A stretch of 64,000 bases of DNA from Osedax symbiont Rs1 (GTDB taxonomy: Bacteria; Pseudomonadota; Gammaproteobacteria; Pseudomonadales; Balneatricaceae): the NCBI GenBank assembly GCA_000416275.1, contig ASZJ01000114.1:9888-73887 (forward strand). The letters run 5' to 3'. Position numbers and translations under genes: made by a program. Shown here in pieces: positions 1 through 9,711 of this stretch; positions within the stretch are counted from its first letter, which is position 1; each line of letters opens with the position of its first letter. The notes under the pieces are model-generated. The model was not told where the DNA came from, did not search any database, and saw nothing but the letters and a program-made list of their open reading frames with translations.

Positions 1-357
1 TAGTCAGTACTAAGCTGAGAAGTCTCAGAGCGTGTCACACACGACTAATTGAGAGCAGGTCAGTTCAAGCCTGTTTGGTTGAGATTAACCAAAATTTTCG
101 TTAAATAGCACGCAGTGATTCGGCATATATCTATGTCCATGTCTTCTGAGTTGGTGTCATAATTTGTTCCAGGCAATGTTTCTTGAACAACTGTCAGTTT
201 TTCCCAAAAGGGCTGAGCTCTCGGTCAGATTTTTGTGCACAGGGAGTGTATAGGACTTTTCAAAGCTCCCATGCATACCTGTCTCAGTGCTTCGGTTATG
301 TGTTGAGGTGATTGCTCTCAAACCAGTCATCTTGGGTTTTTGTTCTCGATCAGCTGG
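1..357. other. Intergenic stretch downstream of mrcA
   Basis: No open frame, RNA gene or convincing terminator is visible in these bases, which lie beyond the 3' end of mrcA at the left window edge. The gene to the left is outside the window. Confidence 0.5.
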
Positions 358-2730
358 CTAGTTAAATAGGTCGTCAGTGGTCGAGTCGTTAATCTCGGCG
401 CTTTGTTGAGCCAGTCGACGCGCATCCTCAGATTTGATTATTTCACTGACCGTTTTGCCTTTGGAGTGACGGGCTCTTAAGCCGGTTTTTGCGTTGACTG
501 TCACATTGACTAATCCCGGAGGTCGCTTTAAGGGAGCTTCTGGCTCTCCTGCTAGAGTTTTGCTCATGAAGTCAATCCAGATCGGCAGTGCCGCCGTGCC
601 ACCAAATTCTCTTCTTCCGAGCGGTGCAGGATTGTCATAGCCAACCCATACCGTCGCCACAATTTTACTGTTAAAGCCGGTAAACCAAGCGTCACGTTGT
701 AAGTTAGTGGTTCCAGTTTTTCCAGCCAAGTCATTTCTTTTTAGTACTCTGGCTTTAGTGGCTGTGCCCCGGCGGATAACATCTTTTAAAATGCTGTAGA
801 TAACATAGCTATCGCGAGCATCGATGATCCTGGGTGCTGGTGAGTATTGATCTTCAGCTAAAACTTGCGTAGTGATCACTGTCCGCGGCTTTTCTTGGAA
901 AATCACTGCTCCGCTTGGGCTGAGTATTTTGTCGATAAAGAAGGTATCAATTCGGTAGCCGCCATTGGCGATGGGACCGTAACCGCCGATTAAAGAGATT
1001 GGGGTTAAATCTGCGGCGCCTAGTGAAAGGGATAGATTTTGTGGAAGAGTCTCTCTATCAAAACCGAATTTAGCTAAATAATCTAAAGCATAATCGATGC
1101 CTATTGCTCTAAGTAATCGGATCGAGACTAAGTTTCTTGATTTGTAGAGGCCGACTCTTAACCTGGTTGGGCCGTAAAATTTACGCGATGAATTCTCCGG
1201 TCTCCAGTTGGCCTGTAAACTGGCGCCTTGCAAAACTATGGGGGCATCGTTAATCGTTGTGGCAGCGGTGTAGCCTGCTTGTAAAGCGGCGCCGTAAATA
1301 AAGGGCTTTAGATTCGAGCCGGGCTGCCTAAGTGCTTGGGTGGCGCGGTTAAACTTGTTGTGAGTGAAGCTAAAGCCGCCGACTAAAGATAATACCGCAC
1401 CGTTCTCTGGTGCCATTGCAATCATAGCGCCTTGGACTTTTGGAATCTGACTCAGCCCCCAATATGCAGATTGGTCTTTGTTGTCTAGCTCTTGTCTGAT
1501 TCGAACAAGGTCGCCAATCGCGAGAATATCGACTGCTTTTTTAGGTTTAGGACCCATGCTGTTAACACTTTTGAACTTTCTTGCCCACGCCATACCCTTC
1601 CAGGGAAGGGTAATGTGTTCGCCATTCTTGCGTAGCACAATCGCATCTTTATCAGTAATTTGCAAAACTAAAGCGGGTTCGATATTGGCGTGGGTGAGTT
1701 CTTTTGCCAGTATCTCTAGGCGGGCGTCACTGTCTAAAGTGCTAATCTGGATTTGTTTTTCAGGGCCTCTATAGCCGTGCCTTTTAACATAAGCTAACAA
1801 ACCATTTTGCACCGCTAGGTTGGCTGAAGCCTGCATTGTGCTGTCGACCGTGGTGATTACTTGATAGCCACTGGTATATAAGCTATCACCGTATTTTTGG
1901 TAGAGTTGCTTGCGCACCATCTCGGCAATATAAGGGGCGTACAGTTGAATCTTTGCGCTGTGGTAATAGGCTGTAACGGGCTGAGAGATCGCTTGGTCAT
2001 GCTCTGCTTTGCTAATGTAGTCTAGTCCTAACATTCTGCCGATGATCCAGTTGCGTCGCACTATTGCTCTGGTTGGGTTTCTAATCGGGTTAAATGAAGA
2101 GGGCGCTTTAGGTAGGCCGGCAATCATCGCCAGCTGCGCCAAGTTAATTTGGTTGATGTTCTTTCCATAATAGACATAAGAAGCAGCCTGGATGCCGTAA
2201 GACCTATGACCCAAATAAATTTTATTGATGTAGAGCTCGAATATTTTTTCTTTACTCAATGAACTTTCAATTTTAAGGGCAAGTAATATTTCACTAAATT
2301 TTCTGGAAAAAGATTTCTCTCTAGTGAGGAAGAAGTTTTTGGCGACCTGCATGGTAATCGTGGAGCCGCCGCCTTTTTTCTTGCCGGTGGTAGCGAGCTG
2401 AACGACGGCTCGAGCAAGGCCCTTGATGTCAACACCGTTGTGCTCAAAAAAACGAGCATCTTCAGCTGCTTGTAGTGCGTGTACGAAATTTAGCGGAACT
2501 TGGTTGAATTTAATAGGGGTGCGCCGCTTTTCGCCAAATTCCGCAATTAACTTGTGATCTTTGGAGTAGACTTGCATAGGCGTTTGAAAATGAACTTCTT
2601 TTAATGTGTCTACATTAGGTAAGTTTGGGGAGAAATAGAGGTAGAGTCCGACCATGGCAATAGTCCCTAAAATGACGCCTAGTACAGCTACAGACAAAAT
2701 CATTTGGAATAGTATTTTTATCGCGCGCAT
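358..2730 (-). CDS. mrcA: Penicillin-binding protein 1A (bifunctional class A PBP)
   Basis: Bifunctional peptidoglycan synthase that polymerises glycan strands and cross-links peptides at the outer face of the inner membrane. The 790 residues show an N-terminal membrane anchor (about 8-32), a GT51 transglycosylase domain with the EDARFFEH motif (catalytic Glu about 90), an OB-like insert typical of PBP1A, and a transpeptidase domain with SNLK (Ser 472, Lys 475), SRN and KTGT (Lys 671) motifs. All catalytic motifs are intact and the length is within the PBP1A range. The ATG start is preceded by AAGGGATG. It is divergent from the pil operon, the usual gammaproteobacterial arrangement, but the gap here is unusually long at about 1.16 kb. 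Confidence 0.96.
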   Translation of the reverse strand: MRAIKILFQMILSVAVLGVILGTIAMVGLYLYFSPNLPNVDTLKEVHFQTPMQVYSKDHKLIAEFGEKRRTPIKFNQVPLNFVHALQAAEDARFFEHNGVDIKGLARAVVQLATTGKKKGGGSTITMQVAKNFFLTREKSFSRKFSEILLALKIESSLSKEKIFELYINKIYLGHRSYGIQAASYVYYGKNINQINLAQLAMIAGLPKAPSSFNPIRNPTRAIVRRNWIIGRMLGLDYISKAEHDQAISQPVTAYYHSAKIQLYAPYIAEMVRKQLYQKYGDSLYTSGYQVITTVDSTMQASANLAVQNGLLAYVKRHGYRGPEKQIQISTLDSDARLEILAKELTHANIEPALVLQITDKDAIVLRKNGEHITLPWKGMAWARKFKSVNSMGPKPKKAVDILAIGDLVRIRQELDNKDQSAYWGLSQIPKVQGAMIAMAPENGAVLSLVGGFSFTHNKFNRATQALRQPGSNLKPFIYGAALQAGYTAATTINDAPIVLQGASLQANWRPENSSRKFYGPTRLRVGLYKSRNLVSIRLLRAIGIDYALDYLAKFGFDRETLPQNLSLSLGAADLTPISLIGGYGPIANGGYRIDTFFIDKILSPSGAVIFQEKPRTVITTQVLAEDQYSPAPRIIDARDSYVIYSILKDVIRRGTATKARVLKRNDLAGKTGTTNLQRDAWFTGFNSKIVATVWVGYDNPAPLGRREFGGTAALPIWIDFMSKTLAGEPEAPLKRPPGLVNVTVNAKTGLRARHSKGKTVSEIIKSEDARRLAQQSAEINDSTTDDLFN

Positions 2731-3891
2731 GTCATCCCTTAATCGTTGGTAATAAATTCAGTTATAAACTACAAAAATAGAAGCCGTATTATATAGACTG
2801 GATATATATAGCACCAGCCTACATTTTCTACTTAAGGCAAAGAAGTTTAAATTATCAGTAGATTTAAAATATAACCTGAACACCTATCATTTTTAGCTAT
2901 GGTTAGGCCAAGCCCCGGAGCCTCAGGTATTGGTAATAGGCTTAGCCTGGATGTTGGTTACAGTTTGTGAGTCGTCATAACTTATTGATTATAAAGCTAA
3001 ATAGACTGTTTTTCATGATGTCGGCTGAGTTTTGTGGATTAACAGGAGGTTTAATGAGAAGTTTTGCACGATCTGATGTGCTGGGGTTAAGCAAGATTTC
3101 CTATTCCTTGGGCTCGTGATTTCAAAGTGGTTTACAACACAGCTGAAAATTCTAGCGGTTTCCTTCGTCCTGAATCAGCGATTCACGGCGCTACATAGCG
3201 CAAGTTCTTGATTATACGGCGGTCATAGGAATGACTGCTGAACCTGAGGGTGTAGCTAAGATTTTTCAGTTCCATTGTGGAATCAAAATATTATACTCTG
3301 TATTCACGGATTCAGATTAGTTTTAGTGGTGTTGTTAAATTGATGGTAGGATCGATAAACTATGCTAGCTCCGCTTGGAGGGGTGTTCAGGTTGGCTAAA
3401 GATTATCGATGTTGAGCAGCGATGGCTACTGAAAAATTGAAAAGTTTTTAATAGGCGATGTAATTAGCATCAACTGGTATGTGGTCACATAAGGTTGAGC
3501 GAGGTGTAACTGACCTGCTAAATGCGACTGTCCGGGTAGTATTGCTTGGAAGTCTTTTTTATCAGGGCTTCGGGATTGAAAGTACTAGCTCTTTAAAAGT
3601 ATTTTATCGATGTTTCTTATTAATTTTATAATCAATTATTTTATAACTGAAGTTTCTGTTATATATGATTTGAATAATAAAATTTAAGTAAAGATTAATA
3701 AATAGTTATAAATAGTTAAAAATTAGTGGTAGCTAATTGATTAATGTTTTAATGTAGGTCTTTGTAGTTATAGATGTTTTTGAAACATGCTATTATCATT
3801 AATGCAAAGTTAATTTTTTTGTGTTTCTGTCTCATATTTGCAAATAATACTCAATTTAGCTTTGTTGAGTTTGGCTATAAGGATAAAATAG
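2731..3891. other. Long mrcA-pilM intergenic region
   Basis: About 1.16 kb without a plausible gene between divergent mrcA and pilM. It holds one family-1 MITE-like element at 3169-3316 and a strongly AT-rich segment (about 3590-3880) just before pilM that probably carries the pil promoter. A weak resemblance to the family-1 end around 3115-3160 suggests an older decayed copy. No RNA gene is recognised. Confidence 0.6.
3169..3316 (+). mobile_element. MITE-like family 1, copy A
   Basis: A 148-bp non-coding element that begins CCTGAATCAGCG and ends GGATTCAGA, with the shared interior (GCTGAACCT..., AAGATTTTTCA, ACTCTGTATTCAC) seen in the other copies. Flanking pentamers TTCGT (3164-3168) and TTAGT (3317-3321) match at 4 of 5 positions, consistent with a decayed target duplication. 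Confidence 0.75.
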
Positions 3892-4950
3892 TTGTTTGGT
3901 TTCTTTAATAAAAAAACATCGACATGGCTTGGTGTCGATATAGGATCTTCCTCAGTGAAATTGGTTGCCCTCAGCTATGAAAAGAGAACGTTATGTTTGA
4001 ATTCGTACGCGATTGTTGGTTTGCCTGCATCTGCAGTTGTAGATGGTCATGTGCAAGAGCTAAGCGTGGTTGCTGAAGCGATTGAAAAAGGGGTAAAGAT
4101 CTGTGGGTCTAAATTGTTTAATGCGATTACATCAGTTCCCTCTTCGGCCGTAATCATCAAACATTTAGAATTGTCTAATGCATTTTCTGAAGTTGAATTA
4201 GAAGAACAGGTAAGAATTGAAGCCGATCAATTTATTCCTTATCCGCTGGATGAAGTCGCTATAGATTTCGTGGTGCAAGGTCCTCATGCTACCAATCCTG
4301 AGCTCAATGAAATTATATTAGTCGCTTGTCGTAATAATGACGTCCTGCAGAGAGAAGCTGCTGTAAATTCAGCCGGATTAAAGTGCGATATAGTGGATGT
4401 TGATACTTTTGCTATTGAAAGACTACTATCCTTTTTGAACAGGGAGTCTATACAAAATAATGATCCGATAGCTTCAGTAGATATCGGTGCTTCAACCATG
4501 ACTTTAAATGTATTGTTTCAAGGCAAGGTTATTTATAACCGAGAACAGGGCTTCGGCAGTAATGAATTAGTCAATGCTATTCATGTGCAATGCGGGATGA
4601 CGATTGAAGAAGTAGAACAGTCATTCAGATTGAATGAAATTAGCATGGAAATAGAGGCGATGTTAATTGAACCCTTTAGAGAGACCATTAAACAGCAGGT
4701 GTCTAGGGCTTTGCAGTTTTACTACTCATCTAATGTGCAAAATCAACTATCGAGAATTTATATAAGCGGTGGTTGTGCTTCGATTAAAGGTTTGGTTGAA
4801 GGTTTGGAAGAAGAGTTAGGTATAGCAGTAGAGTTGGCAGACCCTTTTGCTAATATGGAAATTCAGGCAAAGATAAATAAAGCCCGCTTGAATAAGGATA
4901 CCCCGGTTTTAGTAAAAGCTTGTGGTTTGGCGTTACGATTTTTTGATTGA
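3892..4950 (+). CDS. pilM: Type IV pilus inner-membrane platform protein PilM
   Basis: Actin-like cytoplasmic protein that binds the N-terminus of PilN and links the PilNOP alignment complex to the pilus motor. The 352 residues carry the actin-type nucleotide-binding signatures: WLGVDIGSSSVKLVAL near residue 12, SVDIGAST near residue 195 and YISGGCAS near 290. The start is a TTG, chosen because it gives the usual PilM N-terminus directly upstream of the first nucleotide-binding motif and follows AAGGAT. It is the first gene of a tight pilMNOPQ operon; pilN starts 10 bases after its stop. Confidence 0.95.
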   Translation: MFGFFNKKTSTWLGVDIGSSSVKLVALSYEKRTLCLNSYAIVGLPASAVVDGHVQELSVVAEAIEKGVKICGSKLFNAITSVPSSAVIIKHLELSNAFSEVELEEQVRIEADQFIPYPLDEVAIDFVVQGPHATNPELNEIILVACRNNDVLQREAAVNSAGLKCDIVDVDTFAIERLLSFLNRESIQNNDPIASVDIGASTMTLNVLFQGKVIYNREQGFGSNELVNAIHVQCGMTIEEVEQSFRLNEISMEIEAMLIEPFRETIKQQVSRALQFYYSSNVQNQLSRIYISGGCASIKGLVEGLEEELGIAVELADPFANMEIQAKINKARLNKDTPVLVKACGLALRFFD

Positions 4951-4960
4951 AAGGTAATTC

Positions 4961-5494
4961 ATGGTAAAAATTAATTTAAGGTCCTGGCGTGAAGAAAAAA
5001 ATGAAGAGGCACAAAAAAGCTTTCTAATGAGCTTGTTTGTCTCTTTTCTTTTGGCGGGAGGGTGTGTTGTTATCTTGGGTGAATATTTTGATCAGCAAGC
5101 TAGCAGACAAGATGTTCGTATTCAGTTTTTGGAGGTGAAAATTGGTCAGCTTAAAACTAAAATTCAAGAAATTGAAGATCTTAAAAGATTAAAGGCAAAG
5201 CGCTTGGCAAGGCTGAATACAATTCAAACTTTGCAGGGGAGTCGGCCTTTAATTGTCCGATATTTTGATGAGTTGATTCGCGTGCTACCAGAGGAATTGT
5301 ATTATACTTCGCTGGTTAGAAGTGGTGAAAAATTGATAATAAATGGTTTGGCGGACCGCAATCAAAATGTATCAGAATTAATGAGGAATTTAAATGCTTC
5401 GCAGTGGTTTGGAGAGCCTAACTTAACAACTGTCGGTGCAAGGGAATCGGATAGAAGCTTTAATCTTGATGTTCCGTTGTCAAAAGGAAAATAA
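4961..5494 (+). CDS. pilN: Type IV pilus assembly protein PilN
   Basis: Bitopic inner-membrane protein of the pilus alignment subcomplex; its cytoplasmic N-terminus binds PilM and its periplasmic part pairs with PilO. The 177 residues start with the conserved INLRSWRE-type PilM-binding segment, followed by one membrane helix (about 21-41), a periplasmic coiled coil (about 50-85) and a ferredoxin-like domain. AAGG lies six bases before the ATG. PilO begins two bases after the stop, so the two genes are probably translationally coupled. Confidence 0.94.
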   Translation: MVKINLRSWREEKNEEAQKSFLMSLFVSFLLAGGCVVILGEYFDQQASRQDVRIQFLEVKIGQLKTKIQEIEDLKRLKAKRLARLNTIQTLQGSRPLIVRYFDELIRVLPEELYYTSLVRSGEKLIINGLADRNQNVSELMRNLNASQWFGEPNLTTVGARESDRSFNLDVPLSKGK

Positions 5495-5496
5495 TA

Positions 5497-6096
5497 GTGA
5501 TTGATAAATTTAAACAGTCATTTCAGGGGTTTGATCCTAATAACTTAGATATTTCTGCCGTGGGTGCCTGGCCGATTGGTATTAAAATAATCACCTATAT
5601 TATACTTTTTGTATTGGCTATTGTTTTAGGGCTGCATTTCTATATCAGTGATAAAGAGCAAGTGTTAGAAGGTAAAATTCGCAATGAAGAACAGTTAAAA
5701 ACTGAATATGTAGCAATCTCGAACAGAGTTGCGAATTTAAGCGCTTTACGTAAACAAATGGCTGATGTGGAGGAGCAGTTTAAAGAAATTAGACGTCAAC
5801 TACCCACTCGGAAGGAGGTTCCAGGTTTGCTTGAAGATATTACCAATATAGGAATTAAATCAGGGTTGTCGATCAATAGTATTGCGTTGCAGGCTGAACG
5901 TAAGGATAAGTACTATATTGAATTGCCAATCCAAATTTCTGCAAAGGGAACTTATCATCAAGTTGGGGATTTTGTCAGTGGTATTGCTGGAATTAAACGT
6001 ATTGTCACTCTGCATGATTTTAGCCTAACACCCAATTCTGATGGTGAGTTGAATATATCAATTACCGCCAAAACGTATCGGAACGACGATGAATAG
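5497..6096 (+). CDS. pilO: Type IV pilus assembly protein PilO
   Basis: Partner of PilN in the periplasmic alignment subcomplex that joins the inner-membrane platform to PilP and the PilQ secretin. The 199 residues comprise a short cytoplasmic N-terminus, one membrane helix (about 27-48), a coiled coil (about 55-100) and a C-terminal ferredoxin-like domain. The start is GTG, two bases after the pilN stop. The 3' end overlaps pilP by 8 bases. Assignment rests on operon position and family architecture together. Confidence 0.94.
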   Translation: MIDKFKQSFQGFDPNNLDISAVGAWPIGIKIITYIILFVLAIVLGLHFYISDKEQVLEGKIRNEEQLKTEYVAISNRVANLSALRKQMADVEEQFKEIRRQLPTRKEVPGLLEDITNIGIKSGLSINSIALQAERKDKYYIELPIQISAKGTYHQVGDFVSGIAGIKRIVTLHDFSLTPNSDGELNISITAKTYRNDDE

Positions 6097-6655
6097 ATTA
6101 CTGATCCAAAAGTTGTTAATGTTTTCGTCCGCTATCTTGTTATCTGGATGTGTATGGGTCGATAGTGTTGATGATATTGAAAATTTTGTCTCTGAAGTAC
6201 AAGCTAGGCCTTCAAGACCTATCAAACCGTTACCGATATTTGAAGCATACGAAGCTTTTGTGTACGAAGGGTCTGCATTGAGAAACCCTTTTGTCGCTGT
6301 AGTGCAGTTTTTTCCGGAAGATGATGGAACTGGTACTGATGAAGATGTTGATCCGGGAAATGCGGATCCTCCAAATAAGGAAAGACGGAAAGCTTATCTC
6401 GAAAGGTTTGCAGTGAAGGATTTAGTCATGGTAGGCAGCATCGCTAAGGGAGAGAAAGGGATATGGGCACTAGTAGTTGATCCAAAGGGAGAGATTCATA
6501 GAGTCGCTGTTGATGATTATCTAGGGTTCGATCATGGGAAAGTTGTCACTGTTGATTCTGAAAAAATTAAGCTTACTGAAATAATATCTAATGGTAGAGG
6601 GGGGTGGATAACCCGGCCTAGAAGTGTTGAACTTGAACAGCCAAAGGATCCATAG
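6089..6655 (+). CDS. pilP: Type IV pilus lipoprotein PilP
   Basis: Lipoprotein that bridges the PilN-PilO complex to the N-terminal domains of the PilQ secretin. The 188 residues begin with a lipoprotein signal ending in the lipobox LLSGC (lipidated Cys 21), then a disordered Pro/Asp-rich linker (about 60-95) and a C-terminal beta domain with the family sequence RNPF and a conserved GxxxxGEKGIWALV-like strand. It overlaps pilO by 8 bases, and pilQ follows 9 bases after its stop. Confidence 0.94.
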   Translation: MNRLLIQKLLMFSSAILLSGCVWVDSVDDIENFVSEVQARPSRPIKPLPIFEAYEAFVYEGSALRNPFVAVVQFFPEDDGTGTDEDVDPGNADPPNKERRKAYLERFAVKDLVMVGSIAKGEKGIWALVVDPKGEIHRVAVDDYLGFDHGKVVTVDSEKIKLTEIISNGRGGWITRPRSVELEQPKDP

Positions 6656-6664
6656 GGAAAATAT

Positions 6665-8779
6665 ATGTTTACTGAAATTTGCCTTTTTATGAAGGTTGTA
6701 CTTAGATTGTGTCGTTTTTGTAAATTAAGTTTCATCTTTTTATTCGCTATTGTCATTAGCGGTAATTTGATGGCGAAAGACGCTTTACTGTTAAAGTTTG
6801 ATACTCGGCAATTGAGCCCAGGTAAGATTGAACTAAAATTGGAGTTTGATTCTCCTCCATCAGTGCCGACTGCATTTGTACTAAAAAATCCTGATAGAAT
6901 ATTAATCGATATGTGGGGAGTCGAAAACGGCACCTCAAATAGCAATTACTCGCTAGGGTTGAAGTCTTTAAGGTCTGTAGATCTAGTGCAAGTGAAAGGG
7001 CGTTTACGGCTTGTCGCAAACTTGAACAGACTGACAAATTATAGTTCGTATGCGGAGGGGAAGAATCTATTCATTATTCTGGATCAAAACCAGCAATTAA
7101 GCCAGGCCCCAATAGCTGTTGGAAGTGATATTCAAGTGCTGTCGAATCAAGGCATGGCTTCCATTACTAATGCTCCTGTTGAAAAACGTACCAAGGTGCA
7201 GGGGATAGACTTCGAACGAGCTGAGAACGGTATTGGACGGATTAAAATCAAGCTTTCTGATTCTAGATCAGGAACCCAAGTGTCTGAGGAAGGGCACAAT
7301 GTTGTCGTTAACTTAACGGGCGCTGTTTTATCTGCTGGATTAAATAAACGTTTAGACGTACAAGATTTTGATACGCCAGTGATGTTTATCGATACATTTT
7401 CTCAAGGCCAAAACACTGGGATACTGATAAAGCCAAGCGCTAAACCCTATAAATTTAAATCTTATCAGGTAGGGGAAGAATTAATTGTAGATTTTTGGCC
7501 CGCTCGAAAGAACCGTCATAGTGCAAAAAGTAGTGGAGTTAGAAATAAGTCGCCTTCTATACAAAAGCAATTTACCGGCGAAAAGATCGATTTAAATTTT
7601 CAAAATGTAAAAATTCGATCAGTTTTACAAATTATCTCAGAAGTGGCACAAAAGAATTTAGTAGTAGACGACAGTGTGTCAGGGAGTATCACTTTAAGGC
7701 TTAAAAATGTTCCATGGGACCAAGCATTAGATCTAGTTTTGAAAACTAGGGGCTTAGATAAACGTTTGGTTGGCAATGTTTTATTAATAGCACCGGCCGC
7801 CAAGCTGGCAGAGCGAGAAAGGTTGGAGCTTGAAGGGCAAAAGCAAATTGAGGAGCTGTTGCCAATTGAAACAGAGTTCATTCAAATTAATTACCGTAAA
7901 TCCTCAGAAATGAAAGCTCGTCTTGAAGAGGCGAGTTTAGTAAGCAAGCGTGGCTTTGTTCTGGCTGACGATGCGACTAACGTATTAATGGTACGAGAAA
8001 CTGAAAAGCAATTAGCAGTGATTCGTCATACGTTGGCGAAGTTTGATGTGGCAGTGTCGCAAATAATGATAGAAGCTAAGTTGGTGGTTGCTACAAGTGA
8101 TGTCACTAAAGATTTAGGTGTCCGGTGGGGTTTGGGCTATGGGGCAACTGGGAAATACAGCGTTAATGGTGCTGGTGCTGGTACCCTTGGTGCAGCTCCT
8201 TTGGCTGTTGATCTCGGGGTATCCGCTAAGTCTGCAATAAGACTTGGATATATTGGTTCAAATGGTTTCAAGCTAAGCGCCGAAATTTCGGCATTAAGTA
8301 CAACTGGTGATGCAGAAGTAGTATCTCAACCGAAAATTATTACCACCAATGGGCAACCAGCAGAGATCCAATCTGGGCAACAACTACCTTATATAGTGGT
8401 TGAAGATGGAGCGTCAACAGTTCAATTTAAAGACGTTGTTTTATCATTAAAAGTGACTCCGCAGATTGCTCCAGGTGATCTGATAGCTTTAGAGTTAGAG
8501 CTTACTCAAGATTCTATCGGAAAAACTTTGCCAAACGGCGAAGTAAGTATTAATAAAAATTCGTTAAAAACATCTGTGATAGTTAAAGATGGTGATACTA
8601 TTGTGTTAGGTGGTGTGTATAGAAATGAAAAAGTTAATAAATACGCAAAAACTCCAGTACTGGGTGATCTGCCGCTGGTTGGTGCGCTTTTTCGACAGAG
8701 CAGAAAAGCTGAAACAAAGGCTGAATTATTAATTTTTATTACCCCAAAATTAATTCGAAAAAGTTTATCTAGAAACTAA
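6665..8779 (+). CDS. pilQ: Type IV pilus secretin PilQ
   Basis: Outer-membrane secretin through which the type IV pilus passes. The 704 residues show a signal peptide (cleavage near residue 37), two AMIN peptidoglycan-binding domains (about 45-130 and 175-270), a secretin/TonB short N-terminal domain (about 305-355, with VPWDQALDLVLK), an N-domain (about 400-460) and the C-terminal secretin beta-barrel (about 530-700, including PVLGDLPLVGALFR). Length and order are typical of gammaproteobacterial PilQ. AGGGA precedes the ATG; an in-frame ATG at 6689 is an alternative start. aroK follows closely. Confidence 0.96.
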   Translation: MFTEICLFMKVVLRLCRFCKLSFIFLFAIVISGNLMAKDALLLKFDTRQLSPGKIELKLEFDSPPSVPTAFVLKNPDRILIDMWGVENGTSNSNYSLGLKSLRSVDLVQVKGRLRLVANLNRLTNYSSYAEGKNLFIILDQNQQLSQAPIAVGSDIQVLSNQGMASITNAPVEKRTKVQGIDFERAENGIGRIKIKLSDSRSGTQVSEEGHNVVVNLTGAVLSAGLNKRLDVQDFDTPVMFIDTFSQGQNTGILIKPSAKPYKFKSYQVGEELIVDFWPARKNRHSAKSSGVRNKSPSIQKQFTGEKIDLNFQNVKIRSVLQIISEVAQKNLVVDDSVSGSITLRLKNVPWDQALDLVLKTRGLDKRLVGNVLLIAPAAKLAERERLELEGQKQIEELLPIETEFIQINYRKSSEMKARLEEASLVSKRGFVLADDATNVLMVRETEKQLAVIRHTLAKFDVAVSQIMIEAKLVVATSDVTKDLGVRWGLGYGATGKYSVNGAGAGTLGAAPLAVDLGVSAKSAIRLGYIGSNGFKLSAEISALSTTGDAEVVSQPKIITTNGQPAEIQSGQQLPYIVVEDGASTVQFKDVVLSLKVTPQIAPGDLIALELELTQDSIGKTLPNGEVSINKNSLKTSVIVKDGDTIVLGGVYRNEKVNKYAKTPVLGDLPLVGALFRQSRKAETKAELLIFITPKLIRKSLSRN

Positions 8780-8787
8780 GGCCAAGA

Positions 8788-9300
8788 TTGAATATATTTC
8801 TCGTAGGTCCAATGGGGACTGGTAAAAGTACAATAGGACTACTGCTCTCTAAGGAATTAAACTTCCCATTTTATGATATAGATAAAGTGATTGAAGAGCG
8901 TGCGGGGGCCAATATACCTTGGATTTTTGACATTGAAGGTGAGGTTGGCTTCAGATTGCGTGAGCAGCAAGCTATTGCAGAAGTTACCTTGCGTTCCCCT
9001 TCTATAATAGCCACTGGTGGTGGGGCAGTGCTAAACGCTAAAAACAGGGAGAATTTAAGTGCCAGAGGTATGGTTATTTACCTTAAAAGCACTGTGCAAC
9101 AGCAGCTAGAACGTACGGCTAAAGATATAAATCGGCCTTTATTACAGGCCGACTCACCACGTGATGTGTTGACTACATTAATGATTCAGCGCGAGCCTTT
9201 TTATGATCAGGTAAGTGACTTTACAATTTCTACTGATAAACGGCATCCAAAGTCAGTCGTCACTGAAATTGTAAAAAAATTGCAGAGCATTTCTGTGTAA
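8788..9300 (+). CDS. aroK: Shikimate kinase I
   Basis: Phosphorylates shikimate at the 3-hydroxyl with ATP in the pathway to chorismate and aromatic amino acids. The 170-residue protein starts directly with the P-loop segment GPMGTGKS (residues 7-14), and has the shikimate-binding GGG motif (TGGGAV, about 78-83) and a lid with RPLL. The TTG start is supported by AAGG just upstream and by the family N-terminus, where the P-loop begins within the first ten residues. It lies 8 bases after pilQ, the classical pilQ-aroK-aroB arrangement. Confidence 0.96.
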   Translation: MNIFLVGPMGTGKSTIGLLLSKELNFPFYDIDKVIEERAGANIPWIFDIEGEVGFRLREQQAIAEVTLRSPSIIATGGGAVLNAKNRENLSARGMVIYLKSTVQQQLERTAKDINRPLLQADSPRDVLTTLMIQREPFYDQVSDFTISTDKRHPKSVVTEIVKKLQSISV

Positions 9301-9711
9301 GTCTAATCGAGTTCTATGCGGTGCGCCGAAATTAGCGCCCTGAATAAGCTTCTCCTGATTTCAGCCTGTCTACACCGCTGCCTTAATCAATAGCTTCTCT
9401 GTGATACGGGGAAGTAGATCACTTGGCAAAGATTTTTCGGTGCTATATAAATAAAATTTATTTGAGTTTTTCGTACTTTTTAGTAAAATCCTGATACTTA
9501 TTCATGAATAAATTAAACTGTTTACATTTATTGTCGTGGAAATTTTTTTGATGGGCTTTATAAGTCAATTAAATTGACCGTATTGCTATCATTATATATT
9601 CAATTTATCCTCTATTCATGCTTTTTAAATATACGTAATTTAATATGTAAAATATTGAATAATATGGATTATTTTGGTTTGTTTGGGGTGTTATGTTTGT
9701 GGAGAAATACT
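9301..9711. other. aroK-aroB intergenic gap
   Basis: A 411-base gap in a place where many relatives have aroK and aroB nearly abutting. It is AT-rich after about 9430 and contains an open frame continuous with aroB that does not resemble AroB N-termini. No terminator hairpin or RNA gene is recognised. A promoter for aroB is plausible here but I cannot place it. Confidence 0.45.

Noticed and set aside
9574-9711. N-terminal extension of aroB
   Set aside because: Hydrophobic and unlike AroB; the TTG at 9712 with GGAGA gives the family N-terminus.
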